From MA-ANB-1 sp965216445 (GTDB lineage Bacteria > Actinomycetota > Acidimicrobiia > Spongiisociales > ZC4RG35), in NCBI GenBank assembly GCA_965216445.1, contig OZ244166.1, positions 682,001-746,000 of the forward strand: 64,000 nucleotides of DNA. Reading direction: 5' to 3'. Below the pieces are notes generated by a model. That model was not told where the DNA came from. It did not search any database and was given only the letters and a program-made list of their open reading frames with translations. The translations under genes and the position numbers were made by a program. Numbering within the stretch: position 1 is the stretch's first letter; each line of letters starts with the position of its first letter. Shown piece after piece: positions 26,115 to 34,966 of the stretch.

Positions 26115-26529
26115 CAAGGGACACGCAGCGATTGAATTGGCCCTCGCGGTAGGGCTCCTCTTGATCCCCGGTGCCCTGGTCGTGCTGGGCTTTGGACCAT
26201 GGGCGGAGAGCGCAGTTTTTGCCGAGGCGGCAGCAGCCGAGTCGGCCCGCACGGCAGCAATACACCTGGACGTCACTGACGGGAACGCGTTGGTCGACGA
26301 GATGGCCACGAACTACGGACTCACACCCGACGAATACCGGGTGGGTTGGTGTGGCGCCACCCCGGAAGCTTCTGGCAATGGAGATTGTCTGTTCGGTCGG
26401 GGTGACGTCGTGTCCGTCGTCGTTGAGGTCTGGGTGCCTCTCGTCAACACCCCTTGGGGGACCATTGGCGGCATTTGGATCGGTCGGAGCCATAACGAGG
26501 TGATCGACTTGTACCGGAGCCTTGGATGA
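26104..26529 (+). CDS. TadE-like minor pilin (second of three)
   Basis: 141 aa. KGHAAIELALAVGLLLIPGALVVL gives the prepilin-like Gly plus Glu and one helix; FAEAAAAESARTAAIH follows as in TadE. The outer domain has two Cys (WCGAT, GDCLFG). It overlaps the gene before by 11 bases and the one after by 4. Confidence 0.72.
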   Translation: MLADKGHAAIELALAVGLLLIPGALVVLGFGPWAESAVFAEAAAAESARTAAIHLDVTDGNALVDEMATNYGLTPDEYRVGWCGATPEASGNGDCLFGRGDVVSVVVEVWVPLVNTPWGTIGGIWIGRSHNEVIDLYRSLG

Positions 26530-26948
26530 ACGATCGCGATTTGGAACGTGGTTCTGTGACCTTCTGGGTACTCGGATTGACCATTCTGCTGCTGGCATTT
26601 GGTGGACTGGCACTCGACTTCTGGAGGGCGCTGGCTGTGCAACGAGAAGTAGCCGCGGTCGCCGATGCCGGCGTGGCCGCGGCGGCTTCCGGTATCGACG
26701 AGCTCCACTACCGCTCCACAGGAGAGATCCGCCTGTCTGGGGACAGAGCCGTCTCTCTGGGTGCAGCATCCATCGATGGCCAAGGTGCTGACGTCACCTC
26801 TTACGTGTTCACCGTCGCAGCCGACGGTTCGAGGGTTGATGTGGTTGTCACTGCCGAGATTGAGAGTGGTTTTGTTGCGTTCTTCGCAGACGACGGTCGC
26901 CTGGAGATCCGGGCCTCATCGTCGGCTGAGCCGAGGCTGATTCCGTAG
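26526..26948 (+). CDS. TadG/Rv3657-like minor pilin (third of three)
   Basis: 140 aa. ERGSVTFWVLGLTILLLAFGGLALDFWRALAVQREVAAVADAGVAAAASG is a compact TadG_N block (helix, then LDFWR..., then A-rich stretch) without the large outer domain of the minus-strand TadG. It is the last gene of the Tad operon, ATGA-coupled to the one before. No terminator is visible before the sulfotransferase. Confidence 0.75.
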   Translation: MNDRDLERGSVTFWVLGLTILLLAFGGLALDFWRALAVQREVAAVADAGVAAAASGIDELHYRSTGEIRLSGDRAVSLGAASIDGQGADVTSYVFTVAADGSRVDVVVTAEIESGFVAFFADDGRLEIRASSSAEPRLIP

Positions 26949-27008
26949 CCACCACCTTGGGCGGTTGGCGAATCCGTAGGGCGCGAGCTGGCGTAGGCTT
27001 GAGAGGGA

Positions 27009-27854
27009 ATGGCTCGACTCCCCAACCTGTACATCGTCGGAGCCCCCCGATCGGGTACAACGTCCCTGGCCCGGTGGCTCGGGTATCACCCTGAGATCTC
27101 GATGAGCCGTCCCAAAGAACCGGCTTACCACAACGTCGATCTGGTCATGGCCACACCACGCACCACGGATCGCCAGGCCTATCTCGGTTTGTGGAGCGAC
27201 CAGAATGCAACCTTCCTCGTCGAGGCCACAACCTGGTACCTCTACTCAGAGACTGCTGCCAAGTCGATACGTCAGATGAATCCCGCTTCGAAGATCGTGA
27301 TCTTGCTTCGCGACCCGGTGGAGATGCTGGCATCGCTACACAACCACCACGTCTTTCTGGGTCTCGAGAGAGAGAAGGATTTCGAAACTGCAGTATTCGG
27401 TAGGCGACAACCGCACCATCGGGACTTCCGGTATTCCCTGGATTACTTGGACGTGGGCCGAAGGGCTCCACAAATTGCGAGGTATCTAGACCTGTTTGGT
27501 ACAGATAGCGTTCACTTCGTCGAGTTCTCTGGGTTGGCCAGCCATCCCAGAGCGACGCATGTCGGTCTACTGGAGAATTTGGGATTGAGTCCCGTGCCGT
27601 TGGACTTCTACAAACGCCTCAATCCGGCACGTCATCACCGGAGCGGAACCTTTCGTCGAACGGTCGACCGTTTGTCAGCCATACCGCTACCCCAGTACTT
27701 CTGGAATCGAGTTCGCCGTCTCAATGTTGCCCGTGGGCGGGGTCGGCCATCGCCCGAGCTGCGTCGACGACTCATCGACACTTTCGAGGATGATGTCGTG
27801 GAGATCGAGCAGCTGGTGGGGAAGTCGTTTCCGGAGTGGCGCGAGGTTCGCTAG
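27009..27854 (+). CDS. PAPS-dependent sulfotransferase family protein
   Basis: 281 aa. The N-terminal YIVGAPRSGTTSLARWLGYHPEI is the 5'-phosphosulfate (PSB) loop, and KIVILLRDPVEMLASLHNHH at about residue 97 is the 3'-phosphate binding motif with its RDP. It would transfer sulfate from PAPS to a carbohydrate, lipid or protein acceptor; the acceptor is unknown. A surface-polymer role is one possibility. Confidence 0.85.
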   Translation: MARLPNLYIVGAPRSGTTSLARWLGYHPEISMSRPKEPAYHNVDLVMATPRTTDRQAYLGLWSDQNATFLVEATTWYLYSETAAKSIRQMNPASKIVILLRDPVEMLASLHNHHVFLGLEREKDFETAVFGRRQPHHRDFRYSLDYLDVGRRAPQIARYLDLFGTDSVHFVEFSGLASHPRATHVGLLENLGLSPVPLDFYKRLNPARHHRSGTFRRTVDRLSAIPLPQYFWNRVRRLNVARGRGRPSPELRRRLIDTFEDDVVEIEQLVGKSFPEWREVR

Positions 27855-27965
27855 CCACCGAGGCCAGTTACCCGCTAGAGAAGACCGGAGGCAGAGAATT
27901 CTCAGAGTGGGCGACCTTCAGTTATTCTTGTCTTCTCCCCGCAGGCCCGATAGGTGTCTGCATGT

Positions 27966-28037
27966 TCGGGGGTGGTGTAATTGGTAACACAGCAGGTTCT
28001 GGTCCTGTCGTTGAGGGTTCAAGTCCTTCCCCCCGAG
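27966..28037 (+). tRNA. tRNA-Gln (anticodon CTG)
   Basis: Acceptor TCGGGGG pairs with CCCCCGA at 28030-28036; anticodon stem GCAGG/CCTGT with loop TTCTGGT; T-stem GAGGG/CCTTC with TTCAAGT. 72 bases, discriminator G at 28037, and CCA not encoded. It reads codon CAG. Confidence 0.93.
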
Positions 28038-28069
28038 CGAGACAAGAAGTAGCTTCTTGTCGTCAATAC

Positions 28070-28142
28070 GGTCCCGTCGTCCAGCGGCCTAGGACGCCGG
28101 CCTCTCAAGCCGGAAACGCCAGTTCAAATCTGGTCGGGACTG
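28070..28142 (+). tRNA. tRNA-Glu (anticodon CTC)
   Basis: Acceptor GGTCCCG with CGGGACT (G1 wobbles with T72); anticodon stem CCGGC/GCCGG with loop CTCTCAA; T-stem GCCAG/CTGGT. 73 bases with discriminator G at 28142. Nearly identical to the tRNA-Glu(TTC) at 47633-47705. It follows tRNA-Gln by 32 bases. Confidence 0.93.
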
Positions 28143-28291
28143 CAAAGAAACCCCAGGTCAGAAGCCTCTCTCGGCTAGGCCCACGGCTGCTTTCTCAAAA
28201 ATGCTCAAACGATTGTCGAGACGATCGCCGCTGGAGGGTGTGACGAAAATCGGGTCTTTCGGCCCAAGGGACCGGAGTTAGCATTTCGGTT

Positions 28292-28780
28292 GTGGGAGAA
28301 GCCGTCAAGATCCGTTACGAGATCGACCTGAAGCGAACCAAATTCGACGTCTACAAGGAGCCTGGCCACGTCTTGTCCAGGCGTGACTTGCCTCGTCTGG
28401 CCCAACTCATGCTCGACGCGTACGCGGGCACGATCGACTCGGAGGGCGAGACCCTTCGAGATGCCGTCGATGAGGTTTCCGCTTACTTCGATCGCTCGCC
28501 ACTCCTGAAGCACTCATTCCAAGTCAAGTCCGGGCAGGTTCCGCTGTCTGCGATCTTCGTTTCGGAATATGACGGTGTCCCGTTCATCAGCTACGTAATC
28601 ACCGATCCCAATCACAAAGGGCGGGGTCTGGCAACCGAAGTTGCATCCCGAGCTTTGGGCAGCCTCCAGAAAGCCGGCTACGAGCGCGTCGTGTTCTTCG
28701 TCACCGACGGAAACCGGGCATCGGAGCGGTTGTTCAAGGGGCTAGGTGCCATCGCGATGGAGGCTTCAGGGACTGGGTAG
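28292..28780 (+). CDS. GNAT-family N-acetyltransferase
   Basis: 162 aa, GTG start. ISYVITDPNHKGRGLATEVASRALGSLQKAGYERVVFFVTDGN RASERLFKGLG has the GNAT acetyl-CoA loop (the HKGRGLAT segment matches Q/R-x-x-G-x-G/A) and a typical NxxA-type helix. The first 50 residues (a basic start then LPRLAQLMLDAYAGT) form the substrate side. Target unknown. The 149-base gap after the tRNA holds nothing I recognise. The 3' end overlaps the convergent lipoprotein gene by 15 bases. Confidence 0.78.
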   Translation: MGEAVKIRYEIDLKRTKFDVYKEPGHVLSRRDLPRLAQLMLDAYAGTIDSEGETLRDAVDEVSAYFDRSPLLKHSFQVKSGQVPLSAIFVSEYDGVPFISYVITDPNHKGRGLATEVASRALGSLQKAGYERVVFFVTDGNRASERLFKGLGAIAMEASGTG

Positions 28781-29194
28781 CTGAATCTCTTTGACGACTT
28801 CCTCGAGGAGTAACTCGCCGTCAAGGGTTTCGGTATCGATCTGCAAGATTCGGTCCGCCAACTGGAGTTGCATCTGGATGCGCGCGCAACCGAGCTTCTC
28901 GGCCAGCTCGAAGTACTGACTCACCGAGAGCTCATCGACAGCCTCCCGTACGTCGGAGATCGGGACACGCCCTCCGCTCACCTCGTTGAGGTCATCTATC
29001 CCGGTCGCGGCACGTTTCACCAGACCCACAAAGGCGTCCGATAGGGCATCACAGCTGGTCAGACCACTGAGGGTCTCCCGGACGTCGATCGCGTCGATCC
29101 GGGCCCGGATGTCGGCAGCGGACTCCTCGAGCCCAGCGCATGCAGGCAGAACGAGGATCAGGAGTGCGACAACTACCAATTTGGCCCGCTTCAA
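28766..29194 (-). CDS. small predicted lipoprotein of unknown function
   Basis: About 142 aa. TTG at 29194 is supported by GGGAGGGAAG upstream on the minus strand. The N-terminus is a lipoprotein signal: basic KRAK, a hydrophobic stretch, then LPAC with Cys as lipid anchor. The mature part is helical and acidic (ADIRARIDAIDVRETLSGL, VREAVDELSVSQYFELAEKLG) with two more Cys. It resembles no family I know. Confidence 0.65.
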   Translation of the reverse strand: MKRAKLVVVALLILVLPACAGLEESAADIRARIDAIDVRETLSGLTSCDALSDAFVGLVKRAATGIDDLNEVSGGRVPISDVREAVDELSVSQYFELAEKLGCARIQMQLQLADRILQIDTETLDGELLLEEVVKEIQLPSP

Positions 29195-29355
29195 GGACTT
29201 CCCTCCCAAGATCTGAGAACCCGTTCGATGAAACCTAGCCAATCGGATGTTGCCCCGCGGTTGCGAAATCGCATCCCGTTTCGGTTGAGCACCCTGCGAC
29301 ATCTATACTCCCCGGCGCCCCGATTTCCCTTTTCTTTGCGGAGGATTCACGAAAA

Positions 29356-31416
29356 ATGACGGAAACGATTCTGTACATCGCGCTCGGCGCTGGAGTGCTG
29401 GCGTTGCTGCTGGCGATGTATTACACCCGAGCAGTGCTCGATACCCCACGGGGGAACAGTCGCATGGTCGAGCTTGCCGACGCCATTCGGGCGGGTGCGA
29501 TGGCATTCATCAAACGCGAGTACACGTGGGTGTCGGTGTTCGTCGTCGTCATGGCCGTGCTTATTGCCACGTTGCTCGAATGGGGGGCACCTTGGGGTGC
29601 GGTTGCATACGTCTTCGGCGCTTTGCTTTCGGCAATTGCCGGTTTCGTGGGCATGCGGATCGCCACCGCAGCTAACTCCCGAACGACTGAAGCTGCTCGC
29701 ACCGGTGGTATCCCGGCAGCCTTGCCGGTCGCCTTCCGGGGCGGTGCCGTGATGGGATTCACGGTCGCAGGTCTCGGTCTGATCGGTGTCGGGCTCGGAT
29801 TCTGGTTGTTCGGAGCCGATGGTCCGCTTGAAGACCCCAACTGGGTCGACATTGTTACTGCCATCGGTCTTGGTGGTTCCTCGATCGCCCTATTCGCCAG
29901 GGTCGGCGGTGGTATCTACACCAAGGCCGCCGACGTGGGTGCCGACCTCGTCGGAAAGGTTGAAGCTGGCATTCCTGAGGACGATCCTCGAAATCCCGCA
30001 GTGATCGCCGACAACGTCGGTGACAACGTTGGCGACGTTGCCGGCATGGGTGCAGACCTCTTCGAATCCTACGTCGGGTCCCTTGTCGCACCCGTCGCCT
30101 ATTCCGCTCTTGCCTTCGGAGGGCTTGCCTTCCAGGCCGAAGCAATCATTTTCCCCTTGGCCGTCGCCGCCCTGGGAATGTTCGCCTCGATCATCGGATC
30201 GTTCCTGGTCAAGGCCAAGGACGAGAGCCACCTCGCCGCCGCACTACACCGTGGTACCAACTTCGCCATGATCGCCACCGCAGCCGGCGTCGCCGCTCTC
30301 GCCTTCTGGGTCTTCGGTGACAAAGTCGACAACTGGCTCGGCATCTGGTTCGCAGTTGTCGCCGGTTTGATCGTCGGTTGGTTTGTCGGAAAGATCTCCG
30401 AGTGGTTCACATCGGACCACTACAAGACCGTCAAAGAGATCGCCCGCCAGTCCCAAACCGGACCGGCAACCGTCATCATCAGCGGTATCGCCGAAGGCAT
30501 GCGCTCAGCCGCGTTCTCTGTGCTGGTCGTTGCGGCCGGTATTGGTGCGGCCTTCTGGGCCGGTGACTGGGCGATGGGCGAGGGTGGAGGAATCTACGGA
30601 GTTGCGATCGCCGCGATCGGTGTGCTGGCCACCTTGGGTATCACCATCTCGGTCGATGCGTACGGGCCCATTGCCGACAACGCTGGTGGTATCGCGGAAA
30701 TGGCTCACCTCGACCCCGAAGTGCGGGAAGCGACTGATGCTCTCGACTCACTCGGGAACACGACGGCCGCCGTGGCGAAAGGATTCGCTATCGCATCAGC
30801 TGCGGTGACGTCGCTTGCCTTGTTCAATGCCTTCACCCGGGCTGTTGACCTGGATCAGATCGATATCTCATCGGCACCCGTGACCATCGGGCTGTTCATC
30901 GGCGCGATGTTCCCCTTCCTGTTTGCCGCACTGACCATGAACGCGGTCGGTCGGGCAGCCGGGAAGATGATCGATGAGGTTCGTCGCCAGTTCCGTGACA
31001 TCCCCGGTCTGAAGGCCGGTGATCCCGAAGCCAAGCCCGACTATGAGACTTGTGTCGACATTGCGACAACCGGTGCCCTCCGGGAGATGATCATCCCGGG
31101 TGCCCTTGCCATAGCGTTGCCTCTGGTTGTCGGGTTCTACGACGTTGAGATGCTCGGTGGCTTGCTAGGTGGCGCTCTCGTTACCGGATTCCTCCTCGCG
31201 ATATTCATGGCTAATGCCGGTGGTGCTTGGGACAACGCCAAGAAGTTCATCGAGACCGGTGCGTTTGGTGGCAAGGGAAGCGAGTCGCATCATGCGGCCG
31301 TGATCGGAGACACGGTCGGCGACCCGTTCAAAGACACGTCCGGTCCGGCAATGAACATCGTCATCAAAGTGATGACCATCGTCTCGCTGATCTTCGCCTC
31401 CGCTTTCATAGGGTGA
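29356..31416 (+). CDS. hppA: membrane-bound proton/sodium pyrophosphatase
   Basis: 686 aa with about 16 membrane helices. It carries the catalytic blocks GGGIYTKAADVGADLVGKVEAGIPEDDPRNPA, DNVGDNVGDVAGMGADLFES, and the later DNAGG and GDTVGDPFKDTSGPA acidic segments that bind Mg-PPi. The determinant GNTTAAVAKGF has Ala at the place of the Lys of K+-independent enzymes, so it is predicted K+-dependent. It couples PPi hydrolysis to ion export. Single gene, with GAGG before the ATG. Confidence 0.95.
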   Translation: MTETILYIALGAGVLALLLAMYYTRAVLDTPRGNSRMVELADAIRAGAMAFIKREYTWVSVFVVVMAVLIATLLEWGAPWGAVAYVFGALLSAIAGFVGMRIATAANSRTTEAARTGGIPAALPVAFRGGAVMGFTVAGLGLIGVGLGFWLFGADGPLEDPNWVDIVTAIGLGGSSIALFARVGGGIYTKAADVGADLVGKVEAGIPEDDPRNPAVIADNVGDNVGDVAGMGADLFESYVGSLVAPVAYSALAFGGLAFQAEAIIFPLAVAALGMFASIIGSFLVKAKDESHLAAALHRGTNFAMIATAAGVAALAFWVFGDKVDNWLGIWFAVVAGLIVGWFVGKISEWFTSDHYKTVKEIARQSQTGPATVIISGIAEGMRSAAFSVLVVAAGIGAAFWAGDWAMGEGGGIYGVAIAAIGVLATLGITISVDAYGPIADNAGGIAEMAHLDPEVREATDALDSLGNTTAAVAKGFAIASAAVTSLALFNAFTRAVDLDQIDISSAPVTIGLFIGAMFPFLFAALTMNAVGRAAGKMIDEVRRQFRDIPGLKAGDPEAKPDYETCVDIATTGALREMIIPGALAIALPLVVGFYDVEMLGGLLGGALVTGFLLAIFMANAGGAWDNAKKFIETGAFGGKGSESHHAAVIGDTVGDPFKDTSGPAMNIVIKVMTIVSLIFASAFIG

Positions 31417-31471
31417 ACGGCATCGGGGGCGCACGACACCACGGAGGCTCCGGCTCGACCGGTGCGGCAGC

Positions 31472-32710
31472 GTGAAAGAGATCGTCTTTGTTCGCCATGC
31501 TGAATCACAGGCGAATCGCGACGGAGTCTGGAACGGTCGATCCGATGGACCTCTGAGTAGCGACGGCGTCGCTCAGCTGGAGCAACTCAGCACCCGCCTC
31601 GCCAACTCCAAGTTCGATCTCGTCGTGTCTTCACCACTGGAGCGGGCGCGTCAAACCGCTGAGTCGTTTGCCGACACCTACGAGATCGACGATCAACTCA
31701 TCGAGATCGATCTCGGACGCTGGGAGGGCTGGGTATTCGATGAGGTTCAGGCACAGGACGGCGACCTTCTCAAGCAAGCCGTCAGTGACCGGGTGACACC
31801 GATGGGTGCCTCCGGCGAAAGCCTCAACGAAGCCGGCAAGCGGATCATGTCGGCCGTCGACAAGTTGGTTGAAAGTGTGCCCGACGGCTCACGGGTTGCG
31901 GTTGTGACCCATGGCGGCCTCCTGCAAACCGCCCTGCACAAATACATGCCTGGTGACGGAAAACGAGTCCATGCCTTCGTCGGGAACACCTCCCTGACGC
32001 GGCTCATGTTTTTCGACGGCTACCCGTCCCGTTTGGCCGGGTTCAATGACACCGGTCATCTCGGGCCCCAGTCAAAACAGGTCCGGGAGTTCCTGGACTC
32101 GGGCAATCCGGTGGTCGCTTTGGTCCGGCACGGTCAGACCAAAGCCAACGTCGAGCAACGCTGGCAGGGTCAGGGAGACTGGGATCTCAACGAACTTGGC
32201 TACCGACAAGCCAAGGCACTTGGTGACTATTACGGCCAGTGGGATCAGGTCTTCAGCTCCCCGTTGAAACGGGCCAAGAATACGGCCGGTTTCGTAGCTT
32301 CCACTGAGCCAGCACTTGTCGACGACCTCAAAGAGCTCAACATGGGCGTGTGGGAAGGATTGACCACGACCGAAATCGAGGAGCGGTGGCCGAAGATGCT
32401 GGAACGCATCTATCGCCACGGAGAAGACTTGAAACGTGGCACGACCGGTGAGTCTTGGGCCGAGCTGACCAATCGATTTCGAAATGCTGTCCACGGTTTG
32501 GATCTGGTCGAACAGGAACCGACGGTCGTAGTCGCCCATGGTGGTGCTATCCGCTCTTACATCTCGTCCCTTACTGCCACCACCGACACTTACGCCGAAA
32601 GTTTGTTCACACCGCCAAACACCAGTGTGACTCACGTGGCAATGACCGACCGCGGACCACAGATCGTGGACTACGCAGTCGCTCCCCATCTCAAGGATTT
32701 GGAGTCCTGA
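31472..32710 (+). CDS. tandem histidine-phosphatase (phosphoglycerate-mutase-like) protein
   Basis: 412 aa made of two complete histidine-phosphatase domains. Domain 1 has VRHAESQANRDG (about residue 6) and VVTHGGLLQT; domain 2 has VRHGQTKANVEQ (about residue 213) and VVAHGGAIRS. Both keep the RHG-type His, the Arg, and the late catalytic His, so both look active. The two copies look like an old internal duplication. The substrate is unknown; relatives act on sugar phosphates, cobalamin precursors or phosphoglycerate. Stop TGA overlaps the next ATG (TGATG). Confidence 0.85.
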   Translation: MKEIVFVRHAESQANRDGVWNGRSDGPLSSDGVAQLEQLSTRLANSKFDLVVSSPLERARQTAESFADTYEIDDQLIEIDLGRWEGWVFDEVQAQDGDLLKQAVSDRVTPMGASGESLNEAGKRIMSAVDKLVESVPDGSRVAVVTHGGLLQTALHKYMPGDGKRVHAFVGNTSLTRLMFFDGYPSRLAGFNDTGHLGPQSKQVREFLDSGNPVVALVRHGQTKANVEQRWQGQGDWDLNELGYRQAKALGDYYGQWDQVFSSPLKRAKNTAGFVASTEPALVDDLKELNMGVWEGLTTTEIEERWPKMLERIYRHGEDLKRGTTGESWAELTNRFRNAVHGLDLVEQEPTVVVAHGGAIRSYISSLTATTDTYAESLFTPPNTSVTHVAMTDRGPQIVDYAVAPHLKDLES

Positions 32711-33291
32711 TGTCGGACTACGACTCAAAGCAGTATGCAGCGGTCAACCGTTGGGACCCAATGCACCTCAAGAGGATCGACAAACTCCTGCCGCTCAAGT
32801 CGGGCGATCGAGTCCTCGAAGTCGGATGTGGTCGAGGGCACCTGACCAAACGGCTTGCCGATCGTGGGGTCGACATTGTGGGAATCGACGCCAACCCCCA
32901 GGCGGCGAGTCTTGCCGAGGGTGGTCACGTGGTCCACATGGTGGCCGAGGACCTTGACTTCGCAGACAACGAATTCGACGCCATCGTTGCGGTTCACTCT
33001 ATTGAGCACATCCCACCTCTCGAGGAAGCGTTCGCTGAAATGGCAAGGGTGCTGAAACCGGGAGGCAAGGCGCTATTTATCTATCCCGCCGAACCCATCA
33101 TGGGTCTGTATGCAATCCCCACCGCCGTAATCCTCTATCGGAATCCGCTCAAGGCCCGGGAGGTCCATTGTCAGAAGCTGACTCCGAAGAAGGTGCGGGC
33201 GATGATGGCTCCTCACGGTTTGACCGAGAGGCACCACGAATTCAACCTTTATAAGAGCCCCCAGTTCATTTCGGTGCTGGAGAAGGCATAG
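32710..33291 (+). CDS. class I SAM-dependent methyltransferase
   Basis: 193 aa from the ATG in the TGATG overlap. VLEVGCGRGHLTKRLADRGVDIVGIDANPQ contains motif I (GxGxG) and the acidic end of strand 2. IVAVHSIEHIPPLEEAFAEMARVLKPGGKALFI is the UbiE/Methyltransf_11 pattern. The substrate is unknown. It is part of a five-gene run with the tandem phosphatase, RNase H and the DUF2332 protein. Confidence 0.85.
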   Translation: MSDYDSKQYAAVNRWDPMHLKRIDKLLPLKSGDRVLEVGCGRGHLTKRLADRGVDIVGIDANPQAASLAEGGHVVHMVAEDLDFADNEFDAIVAVHSIEHIPPLEEAFAEMARVLKPGGKALFIYPAEPIMGLYAIPTAVILYRNPLKAREVHCQKLTPKKVRAMMAPHGLTERHHEFNLYKSPQFISVLEKA

Positions 33292-33299
33292 GTAAGGCG

Positions 33300-33947
33300 A
33301 TGTTCAAATGCGAGGAGTGCGGAAAGTCGTTCGATCTCCGTCAGGATGTTTTGGATCGGTATCCCGGCTGGACCCCTCGCCAATGTATGGACTGCCGAAA
33401 CAAGAGCGGACAGGCGTCGGCGAAAATGACTGAACGCCAACGCCCGGCGTCCAAGAGCAAAAGCCGCGACCTGACAGTGGGAGAGGTTCTCTCGTCTTTC
33501 ACCGAGGGCCCAGACACTGGAGTCTTCACCGACGGAGCTACCGAGGGAAACCCCGGCCCAGGTGGTTGGGGGGCGGTCCTCGTCGTTGACGGGGAGATCG
33601 TTAGCGAGGCGATGGGTTCTGAGCCTCAGACAACCAACAACCGCATGGAGCTGACTGCAATGATTGCCGGGCTTGAGATGCTCCCCCTCGACTCCGAGAT
33701 CGACGTCTACACTGACTCGAAGTTGGTTGTCGATACCTTGAACAGTTGGGCTGCTGGGTGGCGAGCCAACGGGTGGAAGAAGAAATCGACCGGGCCGATC
33801 GCAAACCTCGACCTCGTCCAGAAGGCGTACGCGCTCTATGAAGCCAGACCAAACGTGACCGCAAAATGGATCCGCGCCCATAGCGGCTATCGGTGGAACG
33901 AATATGCCGACTCGCTAGCGACGTCTTATCGACGAAGCGAGCATTGA
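33300..33947 (+). CDS. RNase HI with N-terminal zinc ribbon
   Basis: 215 aa. Residues 1-35 hold CEECGKSF...CMDC, a zinc-ribbon addition. The RNase H domain follows with all catalytic residues: FTDGATEGNPGPGGWG (Asp), NRMELTAMI (Glu), YTDSKLVVD (Asp), AHSGYRWNEYAD (His and Asp). It removes RNA from RNA-DNA hybrids. In mycobacteria an RNase H is fused to a CobC-type phosphatase; here a phosphatase gene lies two genes upstream. The stop overlaps the next TTG start. Confidence 0.92.
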   Translation: MFKCEECGKSFDLRQDVLDRYPGWTPRQCMDCRNKSGQASAKMTERQRPASKSKSRDLTVGEVLSSFTEGPDTGVFTDGATEGNPGPGGWGAVLVVDGEIVSEAMGSEPQTTNNRMELTAMIAGLEMLPLDSEIDVYTDSKLVVDTLNSWAAGWRANGWKKKSTGPIANLDLVQKAYALYEARPNVTAKWIRAHSGYRWNEYADSLATSYRRSEH

Positions 33948-34966
33948 CCGACCGGTACAGCCCCGAAGCCCTGCGCGAGTGGGGCCGGCACACCCACGGT
34001 TCCCCGCTCTACGCCCGTTTGGTGGAGGTCACGGCCGACAATCCGGAACTGCTGTCGGTGGTCCAACGGATAAAGAACAAGCCCGCACCGAATCTGTTTT
34101 TCGCTGCCATCCACTATTTGCTCATGGCCGACCGCGACCTGAAACTGGCAGCGTTCTACCCCTCCTTGGCTGACCATCCTCGACCAGTCTCCGACGTTGA
34201 TTCCCATTTCACTGATTTCGTGATGGCGAACAGCGGTCGGATCATCGAGATCTCGAATAACAGGTACACCCAAACCAACGAATGTCGTCGGTGCACTGCG
34301 CTCCTGCCTGCCGCTATGACAAGTCCGTTCTCCGACTTCGATCTAGTCGAGATCGGCGCTAGCGCCGGGCTGAATCTCGCGATGGATCGCTATCGCTACA
34401 ACTTCGGGGGAGCGGAGTGGGGACCGGACTCACCGGTGTCTCTGCAGGCAGACTTTCGCGGTGATCCACCACAGCTGCGCGAGATCGTCATCGGTCGCAG
34501 GATTGGTATCGATATCAACATTCTGGATAGAAGGGATCCCGAGGACGCTCGTTGGCTCTTGGCTCTTGTGTGGCCGGAGCATCACGAACGTCGGAGCAGG
34601 CTCCAGCAAGCGCTCGACCTTACGTCGAATATGGACATCGAAATGCGTCAGGGGAGCGCCATTGACGAATTGGACACCATCCTCAACGATCTCCCGTCGG
34701 GCCGGCCGGTCGTGATCAGCAACAGCTTTGTACTCAATCAGATGACGACCGACGAACGACTGGAACTGAGCGAGATCATTGATCAAAACCGCTCCCAACG
34801 GCCGATCTATAGGGTGTCGCTCGAATATCGAGACTGGTCAGACGACTGGGCCCGATTAGAGGTTGGAGGAGGTATGGAGTTGGAACAGCTGGGTCAAGCC
34901 CACCCCCATGGGGAATGGGTCGAACTCAACTTTGACGCGTTACGCGGTGATCCGCTTAGCGGCTAG
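33944..34966 (+). CDS. DUF2332 protein
   Basis: About 340 aa from TTG at 33944, chosen for the TTGA overlap with the RNase H stop; the longer frame starts inside RNase H. PNLFFAAIHYLLM, FVMANSGRIIEIS, TNECRRCTALLPA and VEIGASAGLNLAMDRYRYNF are the conserved blocks I associate with DUF2332 (PF10094), a family of unknown function with a Rossmann-like region. It ends in a 4-base overlap with the convergent SDR gene. Confidence 0.75.
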   Translation: MTDRYSPEALREWGRHTHGSPLYARLVEVTADNPELLSVVQRIKNKPAPNLFFAAIHYLLMADRDLKLAAFYPSLADHPRPVSDVDSHFTDFVMANSGRIIEISNNRYTQTNECRRCTALLPAAMTSPFSDFDLVEIGASAGLNLAMDRYRYNFGGAEWGPDSPVSLQADFRGDPPQLREIVIGRRIGIDINILDRRDPEDARWLLALVWPEHHERRSRLQQALDLTSNMDIEMRQGSAIDELDTILNDLPSGRPVVISNSFVLNQMTTDERLELSEIIDQNRSQRPIYRVSLEYRDWSDDWARLEVGGGMELEQLGQAHPHGEWVELNFDALRGDPLSG

